A stretch of 64,000 nt of DNA from the NCBI RefSeq assembly GCF_003721515.1, contig NZ_RJJD01000002.1:1-64000 (forward strand), read 5' to 3'. The notes beneath the pieces are model-generated. The model saw only the letters and a list, made by a program, of their open reading frames with translations, did not search any database and was not told where the DNA came from. The position numbers and the translations under genes are program-made. This document shows positions 16,362-25,732 of this stretch, piece after piece (within the stretch, counting starts at the first letter, position 1; each line of letters starts with the position of its first letter). The DNA is from Rufibacter latericius. Its GTDB lineage: Bacteria; Bacteroidota; Bacteroidia; Cytophagales; Hymenobacteraceae.

Positions 16362-17393
16362 ATGAGTACACACAGTGAACAATTGGAACATGTATTTTCA
16401 GACAATACCTACCAGCTAACCGGGGTAGCGGTATCAAAAGAGGGGCGTGTGTTTACCTGCTATCCGCTATGGCCCGGTCCGCACAAATGGGACGTGGTTG
16501 AAATCACCGGGCCTGATACCTGCAGGCCTTACCCAAATGAATATTGGAACAGCTGGAAAGAAGGGGAGGATGGAAAGAATAAATGGGTTTGTGTGCAGGC
16601 GGTGTATGTTGATGAGGAGGATTATCTGTGGGTGGTGGACCCGGCCTGCCCCAAAATGGAGCAAGTGTATGACAATAGTTTTAAGCTGGTAAAGTTCAAC
16701 CTGGCTACCAATACCATAGAAGAAGTCTACCGGTTTGATGGCATACTAAGCGACAAAAGCTATATCAATGATGTGCGGGTAGATACCCGAAGAAAGGTCG
16801 CTTATTTAACCAACTCCAACGAAGGTGGAATTGTGGTGGTGAATCTTGAAACGGGAACCATCAGGGAGTTACTGCGCGACCATTATTCAGTGAAACATGA
16901 CCCTTCCTTTAAGCTGATTGTGGATGGAAAAGAATTCAAAAAGGAGGGGGAACCGGTGCACCTCCAATCAGATGGTATTGCCTTAACACCAGATGGCGAA
17001 TGGCTGTACTACAAACCCCTTACCGATAATAAATTATACCGTATCAGAACGGAATCTTTGCGGAATGAGGAGCTGCCGGAAGATCAACGGGAGGCTGCGG
17101 TAGAAGATCTGGGAACGTTTGCGGTAACAGACGGGATGATCTTTGACAAGAGCGGCAACCTGTACCAGGGAGATTACCAGAACTACAAAATGGTCAAAAT
17201 AAATCCGGCCCGAAGCCAGGAAGATGTAGTGGCAGACGAAAGACTCATATGGCCTGACAGCTATTCCATTTCACAGGATGGTTATTTATACATCAGCTGC
17301 TCCCAGATCAACAAGCAACCCGATTATAACGAAGGCGAAAACAAAAGAACAAGCCCTTATGCCATTTACCGGATGAAGCTGCCTGCCACCTAA
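16362..17393 (+). CDS. Yellow/MRJP-like (SMP-30-type) beta-propeller protein
   Basis: This 343-residue protein has repeated beta-propeller blades ('TGVAVSKEGRVFTCYPLW', 'AVYVDEEDYLWVVDPACP', 'YINDVRVDTRRKVAYLTNSN', 'SDGIALTPDGEWLYYKPL', 'DGMIFDKSGNLYQGDYQN'). The pattern matches bacterial members related to major royal jelly/yellow proteins and to SMP-30/gluconolactonases. No signal peptide is seen, so it is probably cytoplasmic. The catalytic activity is unknown; lactone hydrolysis or a structural role are both possible. It is convergent with the oxidoreductase gene that follows. Confidence 0.75.
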   Translation: MSTHSEQLEHVFSDNTYQLTGVAVSKEGRVFTCYPLWPGPHKWDVVEITGPDTCRPYPNEYWNSWKEGEDGKNKWVCVQAVYVDEEDYLWVVDPACPKMEQVYDNSFKLVKFNLATNTIEEVYRFDGILSDKSYINDVRVDTRRKVAYLTNSNEGGIVVVNLETGTIRELLRDHYSVKHDPSFKLIVDGKEFKKEGEPVHLQSDGIALTPDGEWLYYKPLTDNKLYRIRTESLRNEELPEDQREAAVEDLGTFAVTDGMIFDKSGNLYQGDYQNYKMVKINPARSQEDVVADERLIWPDSYSISQDGYLYISCSQINKQPDYNEGENKRTSPYAIYRMKLPAT

Positions 17394-17477
17394 AAAGCAG
17401 CGAGGCAGTTTTTCTTAACCCATTCCGATCAGTAAGTAGTTGTGCCAGCCTGAAGGATTCCTATGTAGTTTTGTCTT

Positions 17478-18491
17478 TTAGAACTTCATTACCACTTTCC
17501 CAATGGCTTTGCCGCTTTCTAATAATCGGTGTGCTTCTTTCAGGTTTTCGGCGGTTAAGCCTTCCATGGTCATATGAAGGGTTGGCTGTAAGAGGCCCTC
17601 ATCCAGCAGTTGCGCAATCTTGTTCAGGATGTGGTGCTGCTGTACCATGTCTTCTGTTTGGTACATAGAGCGGGTAAACATCAGCTCCCAATAAAAGCTG
17701 ACACTCTTTCTTTTTAGCTGATTTAATTTTACAGGCTCTGTCGGGTCACTGATGGAGCCTACCTTTCCAAATGGTTTGATGAGTTCTGCTATGGCCTCCC
17801 AATACTGATTCAGGTCTACAAAGTCTACAATGAAGTCTACCTGTTCAAAGCCGATGTTTTTTACCTCATTCACCAGGTTGGTGTGGTTGACGACATGATC
17901 TGCGCCCATTTTTTTGCACCAATCAATGGTAACGTCTCTGGATGCGGTGGCAATAACGGTTAACCCCAGCAGCTTTTTAGCCAGTTGAATGGCCACGGAG
18001 CCAACACCTCCTGCACCGCCAATAATAAGCATGGTTTTGCCTGCATCTTTCTCTTTACTCAATTGAAAATGGTCAAAGAACAGTTCATAGGCCGTAAGGG
18101 AAGTAAGCGGCATAGCGGCAGCTTGTTCCATGCTGATGTTTTTCGGGGCGAACCCTACAATGCGTTCATCCACTAACTGGTACTCCTGGTTAGAGCCTTC
18201 TCTGGTAAGGTCTCCTGCATAAAATACCCGGTCACCTTTCTGGAAGAGGGTCACACCGTCGCCGGTAGCCTCTACGGTACCTATCGCATCCCAACCAATG
18301 ACCTTAGGCGTATCCTGGTGCTTGTCTTTGAGGCTGTTTCTTCTTATTTTATAATCTACCGGGTTCACCGAAATGGCTTCCACCTTTACCAGAATGTCTT
18401 TCCCTTTAGCAGTTGGTATTTCTTTTTCAAACTGGAGAAAGCTATCTGCTTCCTCAATGGGTAATGACGTTTTAAATCCAATTGCTTTCAT
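17478..18491 (-). CDS. Zinc-binding-family quinone oxidoreductase-like enzyme
   Basis: This 337-residue MDR-superfamily protein of the zeta-crystallin/YogA-like group has 'VEAISVNPVDYKIRRN' and 'GWDAIGTVEATGDGV' in the catalytic fold and 'MLIIGGAGGVGSVAIQLAKK' as the NADPH-binding segment. The zinc-ligand cysteines of true alcohol dehydrogenases are absent, as usual in this group. It probably reduces quinones or enones with NADPH. It starts with ATG, is monocistronic and is convergent with the gene at 16362. Confidence 0.88.
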   Translation of the reverse strand: MKAIGFKTSLPIEEADSFLQFEKEIPTAKGKDILVKVEAISVNPVDYKIRRNSLKDKHQDTPKVIGWDAIGTVEATGDGVTLFQKGDRVFYAGDLTREGSNQEYQLVDERIVGFAPKNISMEQAAAMPLTSLTAYELFFDHFQLSKEKDAGKTMLIIGGAGGVGSVAIQLAKKLLGLTVIATASRDVTIDWCKKMGADHVVNHTNLVNEVKNIGFEQVDFIVDFVDLNQYWEAIAELIKPFGKVGSISDPTEPVKLNQLKRKSVSFYWELMFTRSMYQTEDMVQQHHILNKIAQLLDEGLLQPTLHMTMEGLTAENLKEAHRLLESGKAIGKVVMKF

Positions 18492-18608
18492 AAAATCTGT
18501 TTTTTTGGTTTTAGCTAGTAGTTCTAGAACCTGTTACCGATAAATTCCTGTGAGGTTGTCAGGAATTCTTCTTTCTCCTATCTCTTTCAGTTCTACTTTT
18601 CAGGAAGC

Positions 18609-19105
18609 TTACAGCACCACCCGCTTTTCAATCGCGAGAACCTCCTGCCACTTGCCGTTTTCCGCCACTTCTTTGATTACCCTGTTCCGCTCCAAAAGCA
18701 GGCGCGACATGTACTGCTTTAGAAACAGGTAATCTGCCAGCTTGCCCAGCACACCCAAAGGCGAGAAATAATGAAATACATCTGTCATGCGCGTAGCTTC
18801 TCCGGGTAAAGCCTCAAACCTGTGCTCATGCCGGAAGCTTTTGAACGCACCGGTGAGCATTCATCTGCAAAGAAATAGGGCCGCTCAAATGCTGTAATGT
18901 GGCTGCTCAACCTTTGCCGAATGCCCTAGTGTTTTGCATCCCACGTGACAGAATCTCCTAACTCCATCAAACCCGCTACTACTCCTTTGATGGCTTTCTC
19001 TTCCGTTTGTGTCGTAGATAACTGATGCAAATCAACGCTTCTTGCCAAGTCAAAGCAAACAGCGGTTGGGGCTTGGATGAGAGTTTTGAGATTGATGATA
19101 GACAT
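18609..19105 (-). pseudogene. Disrupted SRPBCC-family gene
   Basis: The minus-strand reading starts MSIINLKTLIQAP and follows the intact SRPBCC protein at 25109-25609 along its full length. An in-frame TAG stands where that protein has Phe ('WDAKH' stop 'GIRQRL' against 'WEATHFGVRQKL'). One base is then missing at 'FADE', after which the frame 'MLTGAFKSF...' continues to a normal C-terminus. One nonsense and one frameshift mutation in an otherwise well-conserved paralogue indicate recent inactivation. Bases 19106-19390 beyond it hold nothing recognised. Confidence 0.85.
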
Positions 19106-19390
19106 TGAAAGTAAGTGACAAGAAACTGTTGCTAATAGTTTTTCTGACCTTAATATTAGGCTTTACCTGTGATAAATTTATTAGCACTACTGCCTTCTAT
19201 AGGGCTGCATTTAATTTAAACGCAGATTAATCATAGTAGCAATGCATAATCAATTAAGGCAAACTAATTATAGTAGTAGTCCCTATATATAGTCTTGGCT
19301 TACAATTCCATTTTGTCCAATTTTATGGTATTATTATATGCGCTTTTGTGAACTTTTAATTTTGTTTATATTACAATGTTGTCAATATTC

Positions 19391-20242
19391 TTATTCGAAG
19401 AAGTTAACTCCTATGCAACCATCTAAGAACCATTCATTAGTAGAAAGCTCTTGGTACATCAAAGTCTTCCAATCAAGAATACCTAACCCATTTAAACAGC
19501 TGTCATATGTTTCTAACAGGTGTGCTTTTAATAGATTCTTATCTTTTGAGTGAAGTTTTTTAAACTGATGCTGCATTCCCCTTAATTCTCTGTCTGCCTC
19601 ATTTGAAAATAATTGATTGATATTATAACCTTCAAAATGACAGCATGCTCTATCGTATATTGTATCGTCCCACCATTCAGGTTTTATTACTTTATATAGA
19701 AAACTAAGAGGTTCTGTTTTTTGCAGTTCAGCACTTATCCAGCTTATATTATCTACTTTATCAAAATACGGATGGAATGTTTGATCTTTTTTGTTGGTTG
19801 GAAAGCTTATTTTTTTATCTGTGTTACAATCTCTGCAGCTAGGTACTAAATTAGTTGGAGTAATAGAATAACTTGGATATTCGCTTTTTGGTAAAAAATG
19901 ATCAACTGTTTTAACTGTTCTTATGGAACAATAGGGACAAATATCGTGGGGGGCTGATAATATGATTTCATCATAGAACTCCCTTCCATTTGGCTTATTA
20001 AGAATTCTATATTCATAGTAAGATATGATTTTCGCTTTGTTTACCCTTGATGATATTACTTCTTCTCTTGGGATTTCAAATAGTGTGTTATCATCTACTT
20101 TTTTTACGTACAAAGCTTCTCTTTCCCTAAGTATATCTACTACGCTATCAATATCCTGAATTACTCCTTTCCTAGTTGTATCAATTTTTAATATTATCAA
20201 AATGTCTAATACTTCTTTCTTAGGCTTATCTATTAGCTTCAT
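19391..20242 (-). CDS. HNH nuclease of a Septu-like defence pair (PtuB-like)
   Basis: This 283-residue protein carries an HNH domain: 'CPYC' (about residue 102), 'VDHFLPKSEYPSYS' with the catalytic His at about 115, 'TPTNLVPSC' and 'CNTDKK'. The two Cys pairs would hold a zinc. I chose the ATG at 20242, preceded by GAGG and 4 bases after the ATPase stop; an upstream TTG would overlap that gene. In Septu systems the HNH protein is the DNA- or RNA-cutting effector controlled by the ATPase. The gene is strongly AT-rich compared with its neighbours, consistent with horizontal transfer. Confidence 0.85.
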   Translation of the reverse strand: MKLIDKPKKEVLDILIILKIDTTRKGVIQDIDSVVDILREREALYVKKVDDNTLFEIPREEVISSRVNKAKIISYYEYRILNKPNGREFYDEIILSAPHDICPYCSIRTVKTVDHFLPKSEYPSYSITPTNLVPSCRDCNTDKKISFPTNKKDQTFHPYFDKVDNISWISAELQKTEPLSFLYKVIKPEWWDDTIYDRACCHFEGYNINQLFSNEADRELRGMQHQFKKLHSKDKNLLKAHLLETYDSCLNGLGILDWKTLMYQELSTNEWFLDGCIGVNFFE

Positions 20243-20246
20243 TACC

Positions 20247-21770
20247 TCAGTTCTTATCAAAAAACAAACTTCTCAAAATTGCGCGACCTTCAACTCCAAG
20301 TTTATGGTTGATGCTCTCTAAGGCTTCTTCATAGGTTTTATTTTGACGCACAAGTTCTCTTAATAAATTATAAAATCCAGATTCGGTTACTTCAAGACCA
20401 AAAATATCATTAGTTAATACACCAATATTTTCTCCAAAAGTTTCTAACTTAGGCCTTTCAAATTTTGCCAAGTTACCCTTCCTGGATAATTTTAAAACAC
20501 AAGAGTTTGGAACTTCTTGAAGTACAATTGGTGAATGGGTAGTCATAATGCTAACAGCATTCCTGCTAGTTAATAATTCAGAGATAGCTCTGATGAATGA
20601 GGATAATAAAGGAGGATGTAAATGAGTTTCAGGTTCATCAAAGAAGACAAGGCTTTTCTCTTGCAGTAGTTCTACTAACTTTGTTATAGTGAGTAAAATT
20701 ATCTTATGACCCGAACTTAATTTAGCAAATTTTTCTTGGATTGGTTTAATATCATTGGAGGTGTAACTATCAATAGTCCCTATAAAGTCCTCATCTTTAA
20801 ATATAGGATCACTATCTAATTGTTTTATTGCGGCTTTCCATCTAGATTTTTTTGAGGAGCTAATTATTAAACCAAGACTAGAGGTGAATTCATCTGCAAA
20901 CTTTATATTTCCTTCTGAGTTCCTGGTAACCTCGTTAATTTTTTCAAGGTTTCTTAAACCTATATAATGATATTTTATTTGTGAGGTTACTTGTTTATTG
21001 TGAAATTGGAATTCATCAAATGCACTAAAGGTTACACAGATGAGATTTGTAAAGGATTCTGTCTTAATAAGGTCATCAAAAACAAATTTCCCGCTTACAT
21101 CTATATTGCTATGGTTATTCAATAAACTATCTACCATCCCATTTAAAAGATGTGATTTTCCAACACCATTTCGACCTATGATGATCTGTATATTTGTTGG
21201 TGGGTTGTGCTCAGCAATGACTTCAAAAGTTATTTTTGAAGGATTAGTTGTTACTTTATTTTGTGGAAAGTAATAACTAAAACTATAATCGGTAAGTCTC
21301 GCACCACCAGTAGCAATGCGTTTATATTGATTTGTAACGGTGCTAAATGGAATGTCCCTTAAAAGTGAGGTAAGTGTTACATCCTCTTTGATAGCTTTTT
21401 CATAGATATTTGAATTTAAAGCTATATCATTTAAACCGTTAAGAATTTGGTCCCTTAGCTCATCACCAAGTTTATTCAAATTTTCATAGTAAATATCATC
21501 AGTGCCTAATGAAAAATAATTTTCCTCTAATTTTTCAAATTTGTCGTTGATCTTTAATGCCTTTTCTTTATAACCAGTTTTCTGTCCATAGTATGCAATT
21601 CTTACTGCTCCAAGTCCTATGCTTTCTCCTACATTATTTACATAACTAATTCCAAATAATGTATAGTAGGAATAATCATTCCAATCATCCCAAGTGAGAA
21701 TAATTGTATCCTTTGTTTTATCTGGAATATTGCCAAATCTGTTTGTTACTAAAAAGATAATCTTGTTCAT
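20247..21770 (-). CDS. AAA ATPase of a Septu-like defence pair (PtuA-like)
   Basis: This 507-residue protein is an ABC/SMC-type ATPase. It has Walker A 'GRNGVGKS' (199-206), signature 'LSSGHK' (351-356), Walker B 'LVFFDEPE' (about 374-381) and switch 'TTHSP' (410-414). About 190 residues precede the P-loop, rich in aromatic and acidic positions ('LTWDDWNDYSYYTLFGISY'). That is unlike compact PtuA proteins, where the ATPase begins almost at once. No TOPRIM domain is seen at the C-terminus, so it is not an OLD nuclease. The tight coupling with the HNH gene supports an ATPase-gated nuclease acting against phage or foreign DNA. Confidence 0.85.
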   Translation of the reverse strand: MNKIIFLVTNRFGNIPDKTKDTIILTWDDWNDYSYYTLFGISYVNNVGESIGLGAVRIAYYGQKTGYKEKALKINDKFEKLEENYFSLGTDDIYYENLNKLGDELRDQILNGLNDIALNSNIYEKAIKEDVTLTSLLRDIPFSTVTNQYKRIATGGARLTDYSFSYYFPQNKVTTNPSKITFEVIAEHNPPTNIQIIIGRNGVGKSHLLNGMVDSLLNNHSNIDVSGKFVFDDLIKTESFTNLICVTFSAFDEFQFHNKQVTSQIKYHYIGLRNLEKINEVTRNSEGNIKFADEFTSSLGLIISSSKKSRWKAAIKQLDSDPIFKDEDFIGTIDSYTSNDIKPIQEKFAKLSSGHKIILLTITKLVELLQEKSLVFFDEPETHLHPPLLSSFIRAISELLTSRNAVSIMTTHSPIVLQEVPNSCVLKLSRKGNLAKFERPKLETFGENIGVLTNDIFGLEVTESGFYNLLRELVRQNKTYEEALESINHKLGVEGRAILRSLFFDKN

Positions 21771-21833
21771 TTAAAAGTATTATATAAAACTGGAGTAGCT
21801 ATTACAACACACACATATATATTAAATTAGTTT

Positions 21834-21872
21834 CTGTTTTAGGTCTGTTTTGTGAAAATAGATCTAAAACAG
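21834..21872. repeat. Intergenic palindrome with covarying arms
   Basis: The outer arms CTGTTTTAG and CTAAAACAG are perfect, and the inner part follows the family layout (GTCTGTTTT, short loop, AAAATAGAT). It lies just beyond the 3' end of the dehydrogenase gene at 21880-24822 and upstream of the ATPase gene. It may terminate the dehydrogenase transcript. Confidence 0.65.
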
Positions 21873-21879
21873 AATGTTC

Positions 21880-24822
21880 CTACCTCAACGCTTGATACAA
21901 CACCTCAATCGGGTGCATCGCATCCCTTCCGGTGCCGTCGTGGATTTGGTGGCGGCAGCTGGTGCCTGGGGCGGCGATGATCACATCATTTGCCGCCGCC
22001 CGCACGGTAGGGAAGAGTACCAGTTCGCCTACTTTCATGGAGACCTCGTAATGCTCGGCTTCATACCCGAAGGAGCCGGCCATGCCGCAGCAACCTGAGG
22101 GAATGACTTCCACCTTGTAGTTGGCCGGTAAGCTCAGCATCTGCTGGGTGTACAGCACGCTGGAAAGCGCCTTTTGGTGGCAGTGGCCGTGCAGTTTAAT
22201 CAGGCGGGCCTCGGTTTTGAAGAGGTTCCGGTCAATGTTCTTGTTCAGGATCTCGCGGGCAATAAACTCATCAAACTGCAGGCAGTGGATGGACATGTGT
22301 TTGGCGTCTTCCAACTGGTCTTCGTCTACCAGGTCCAGGTACTCGTCGCGGAAGGAGAGGATACAGCTGGGCTCAATGCCAATGAGCGGGGTTTCCGCCG
22401 AGACCAGTTTGTGCAGCATGGCCACGTTCTTCTGGGCCAATTTCTTGGCTTCGCGCACCAATCCTTTAGACAGGTAGGTACGGCCGCTTTCCTCGTGCTC
22501 CGGCAGCACCACCTCATAGCCCAGTTTCTCTAGCAGCAGCACCGCTTTAATGCCAATGGGCGTGTCGTTGTAATTGGTGAACTCGTCGCAGAACAGGTAC
22601 ACCTTCTTTTTGGGCGCGGCGCATTCTTTCACCTTCTCTTCCTGGTGCTTCTTGAACCAGCCGCGCAGCGTGGTTTTGTGCAGGAGCGGGAGGGAGCGTT
22701 TCGGCGCGAAGCCCACTGCCTTTTTGAAGGCGTTTGCGGTAAAAGAGTTCTTAAACAGCAGGTTGTAAGCACCTGGCAAAAGCGAGGCCAGCTTGTTTGC
22801 GTTGTTGAAATTGCTGATCAGGCGCGTGCGGAACGGAATGCCGTTGGCGTCATAGTAGTGCTGCAGGAACTCGGCTTTGAGCTTGGCTACGTCTACGTTA
22901 GACGGGCACTCAGACTTACAGCCTTTGCAGGAGAGGCACAGATCCATGGCCTCTTTGATTTCCTCGTGGTCAAAGCGGTTTTCTTTGGTGGAACGGGTCA
23001 GAAACTCGCGCACGGTGTTGGCCCGGCCGCGGGTGGTGTCGCGCTCGTGGCGGGTCACCATGTAACTGGGGCACATGGTACCGCCAGTGAGGTGCGTTTT
23101 GCGGCAATCGCCCGATCCGTTGCATAGCTCGGCCGCCCGCAGTACGCCGCCCGCATCTTTGAACTTGAACACGGTGTCAAACTCAGGTGTTTCCTGGCCC
23201 GCCTCGTAGCGCAGGAAGGTGTTCATAGAGGGCGTGTTCACAATCTTGCCCGGGTTGAAGATGTTGCCCGGGTCCCACACGCGTTTCACTTCCTCCAGCA
23301 GTTTGTAGTTCTCCTCGCCAATCATGAACGGGATGAACTCGCCGCGCAAACGGCCGTCGCCGTGCTCACCGCTCAGGGAGCCGCGGTACTTCTTCACTAG
23401 CGTGGCTATCTCCGTAGCGATGGACCGGAACAGCTGGTTGCCTTCCTCGGTCTTCAGGTTGATGATGGGGCGGAGGTGCAGCTCCCCGGTTCCGGCGTGG
23501 GCGTAGTGCACGCAATACAGGCCATACTGCTCCAGAATGAGGTTGAACTCCCTTATGAACTCTGGCAAATCGTTCACATCCACGGCCGTGTCTTCAATCA
23601 CCGCCACCGGCTTGGAATCGCCGGGAATGTTCGACAGTAGTCCAAGGCCCGCTTTGCGCAGGTTCCAGACTTTCTTTGTATCAGCACCGGTCACCAGCGG
23701 ATAGTGGTAACCCAGGTTGTTTTTCTGCAGGTCCTGGATGAGCGCCTGCGCCCGGGATTCCACGTTGGCCAGGGAATGATCAGAGAGTTCCACCACCAGG
23801 ATGGCCCCGGGATCACCCTGCACGAAGAAGCGGTTCTGGCTCTGCTCAATGTTGGTTTTGGTGCACTCCAGCACGTAATGGTCCATCAGCTCACTCGCGC
23901 TGGGATTGTGCAGCAAGGCCACCAGGTTCGCCCTTAACGATTCATCCACGCTCTCGCAGTGCACGCACAGCAGGCCAATTTCGTTGGGCGGAAGAGGATT
24001 CACGTGCAGCTTGATCTCCGTTAAGAACGCCAGCGTACCCTCAGAACCGGCAATGAGTTTGCAGAAATTGAAGCGCTCGTCAGTCTCGCTGAAGGGCTCG
24101 GTTTCCAGGAGCAGGTCAATGGCGTAGCCGGTATTGCGGCGCTGAATGCTGGGCTTGGGAAACTCGGCCCTAATGTTCTCTTGGGTCTGCGGATGGCTCA
24201 GCATGGCTTTGGTGGCCTGGTAAATGCGAGTCTCCAGATCACCCGAGGTATTCTCACCCCGGCATTTCGCCTCAAATTCCTCCCGCGTCAAAACTCCGAA
24301 TTCGGCCTCAGAACCATCGCTCAGAATGGCTTTTACGCTGATGAGGTGCTCGCGGGCGCTGCCGTACACAATGGAGTTGGAGCCGCAGGAATTGTTGCCC
24401 ACCATGCCGCCAATCATAGCGCGGTTCGCCGTAGACGTCTCAGGGCCGTAGAACAAGCCGTGCTGCTTCAAAAACATGTTCAGCTCATCCCTAATCACCC
24501 CGGGCTGCACGCGCACCCAGTTCTCCTGGGGGTTTACCTCCAGAATCTGGGTAAACGTGCGCGAAACGTCCACCACAATGCCGCTGCCCACCACCTGGCC
24601 TGCCAGCGAAGTACCAGCCGTGCGCGGAATCAAAGACGTGCCTTCCAGTTTAGTGAATAAGATGAGGGTTTTGATATCCTGGATGGAGGCCGGAAACGCC
24701 ACTGCCAACGGTTTCTCGCGGTACGCCGAAGCATCGGTGGCGTACAGCGTCCGGATGGTGTTGTCGTAATGGAGTTCGCCTTCTAATTTATGGGCAAGGT
24801 GAAGTAATTTCTCTGGGCTCAT
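21880..24822 (-). CDS. FAD-linked oxidase/Fe-S dehydrogenase (GlcD-GlcF fusion, YdiJ-like)
   Basis: This 980-residue protein has an N-terminal FAD-binding PCMH domain ('IPRTAGTSLAGQVVGSG', 'NRAMIGGMVGNNSCGSNS') and a D-lactate-dehydrogenase-type C-terminal FAD domain ('VHYAHAGTGELHLRP', 'SGEHGDGRLRGEF'). A 4Fe-4S ferredoxin segment follows ('NGSGDCRKT', 'GTMCPSYMV', 'CLSCKGCKSECP'), then a CCG domain ending in 'SGCCGMAGSFGYEAEHYEVS'. The length is typical of YdiJ-like D-2-hydroxyacid dehydrogenases, which pass electrons to quinone or a carrier. The substrate is probably D-lactate, glycolate or D-2-hydroxyglutarate. A decayed tail of a paralogue lies at 2593-2727. Confidence 0.92.
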   Translation of the reverse strand: MSPEKLLHLAHKLEGELHYDNTIRTLYATDASAYREKPLAVAFPASIQDIKTLILFTKLEGTSLIPRTAGTSLAGQVVGSGIVVDVSRTFTQILEVNPQENWVRVQPGVIRDELNMFLKQHGLFYGPETSTANRAMIGGMVGNNSCGSNSIVYGSAREHLISVKAILSDGSEAEFGVLTREEFEAKCRGENTSGDLETRIYQATKAMLSHPQTQENIRAEFPKPSIQRRNTGYAIDLLLETEPFSETDERFNFCKLIAGSEGTLAFLTEIKLHVNPLPPNEIGLLCVHCESVDESLRANLVALLHNPSASELMDHYVLECTKTNIEQSQNRFFVQGDPGAILVVELSDHSLANVESRAQALIQDLQKNNLGYHYPLVTGADTKKVWNLRKAGLGLLSNIPGDSKPVAVIEDTAVDVNDLPEFIREFNLILEQYGLYCVHYAHAGTGELHLRPIINLKTEEGNQLFRSIATEIATLVKKYRGSLSGEHGDGRLRGEFIPFMIGEENYKLLEEVKRVWDPGNIFNPGKIVNTPSMNTFLRYEAGQETPEFDTVFKFKDAGGVLRAAELCNGSGDCRKTHLTGGTMCPSYMVTRHERDTTRGRANTVREFLTRSTKENRFDHEEIKEAMDLCLSCKGCKSECPSNVDVAKLKAEFLQHYYDANGIPFRTRLISNFNNANKLASLLPGAYNLLFKNSFTANAFKKAVGFAPKRSLPLLHKTTLRGWFKKHQEEKVKECAAPKKKVYLFCDEFTNYNDTPIGIKAVLLLEKLGYEVVLPEHEESGRTYLSKGLVREAKKLAQKNVAMLHKLVSAETPLIGIEPSCILSFRDEYLDLVDEDQLEDAKHMSIHCLQFDEFIAREILNKNIDRNLFKTEARLIKLHGHCHQKALSSVLYTQQMLSLPANYKVEVIPSGCCGMAGSFGYEAEHYEVSMKVGELVLFPTVRAAANDVIIAAPGTSCRHQIHDGTGRDAMHPIEVLYQALR

Positions 24823-25051
24823 GTACTTGGGGCGGTTCCCAGACCTCCGCTGTGGCGGGGCCGGTAAACCGGATAAATATGCTTCTATTGCTCTTTTACT
24901 CCTGAAAACGGCCTACGTTTATCTCAAAACCTGAGAAGGCAGATGGATATTGCGCTATCAGAAAGGAGAAGCTCTAATGTAAGGCAGGATGGGGGAAAGT
25001 CAAAAAGAGAATTAGGGCCTGCTACTATTTCAAAGGGGAAAATGGCAGCCC

Positions 25052-25087
25052 GTTTTTAGGCCGATTTCTTCTAAACAAGCCTTAAAC
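25052..25087. repeat. Intergenic palindrome of the covarying family
   Basis: GTTTTTAGGCC and AGCCTTAAAC flank a T/A-rich loop. It lies between the minus-strand SRPBCC gene (stop at 25109) and the start of the dehydrogenase gene, so it is at the 3' end of the SRPBCC transcript. The rest of 24823-25108 shows no gene. Confidence 0.55.
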
Positions 25088-25108
25088 AGCCTGGTTTCTA
25101 TTCACCGG

Positions 25109-25609
25109 TCATCTCAATTTTAAAATCTTTTCCCGTTGCAGGAGTGCTTTCCATTGGTTTGATTCGGCTACTTCTTTGATCACCTGGTTGCGGGTCAGGA
25201 GCAGGCGCGTCATGTACTTTTCCAGAAACAGGGCATCGGCTAACTTCCCCAGGAAGCCCAGGGGTGAGGTATAGTCGAAGGTGTCAGTCATGTGGGTTTC
25301 TTCCGCGGTGAGGGCTTCAAAGCGGTGCTCGTGCCATATGCGTTTAAAGGCGCCTTTTACCATTTCGTCTACAAACCGGTGCGGCCTTTCCAGTACCGTG
25401 ATGCTGCTCGTGAGTTTCTGCCGGACGCCAAAGTGGGTGGCTTCCCAGGTGACGGTCTCGTGCAGGTTAATCAACCCAGACACCACACCGGCCACTGCTT
25501 TTTCATCCGTCTGCTGGGTAGAAAGGGTGTGCAGGTCAATGCTCCGGGAGAGGTCAAAGCAGCGGTCTATGGGTGCTTGGATGAGGGTCTGCAGCCGGAT
25601 GATGGGCAT
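25109..25609 (-). CDS. SRPBCC-family protein (cell-division-inhibitor-like)
   Basis: This 166-residue single SRPBCC domain runs from 'IRLQTLIQAPIDRCFDLSRS' (first strand and helix) to the long C-terminal helix ('GKLADALFLEKYMTRLLLTR'). The pattern 'RIWHEHRFEAL...MTDTFDYTSPLG' is typical of the group often annotated as SulA-like or ligand-binding SRPBCC proteins. The ligand and role are unknown. A disrupted paralogue is at 18609-19105, so this copy is probably the functional one. It is alone on its transcript. Confidence 0.85.
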   Translation of the reverse strand: MPIIRLQTLIQAPIDRCFDLSRSIDLHTLSTQQTDEKAVAGVVSGLINLHETVTWEATHFGVRQKLTSSITVLERPHRFVDEMVKGAFKRIWHEHRFEALTAEETHMTDTFDYTSPLGFLGKLADALFLEKYMTRLLLTRNQVIKEVAESNQWKALLQREKILKLR

Positions 25610-25658
25610 GGCAATGGGGTTACGGGTAGGGCGCTAAGATAAGGCCTGAAAACAAAAA

Positions 25659-25702
25659 AGCCGTTTCGGGCTGTTCTTCTAAAAACAGGCCCAGAAACGG
25701 CT
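25659..25702. repeat. Intergenic palindrome, 3' of receptor gene
   Basis: The arms AGCCGTTTCGGGCTGTT and AACAGGCCCAGAAACGGCT pair almost completely around a short TCTAA-type loop, with a flanking A run on one side. It lies just after the stop of the minus-strand receptor gene at 25733-28600 and is a likely terminator for it. Confidence 0.7.
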
Positions 25703-25732
25703 TTCTGCAAATTGGGGGGATATACTACGAAA

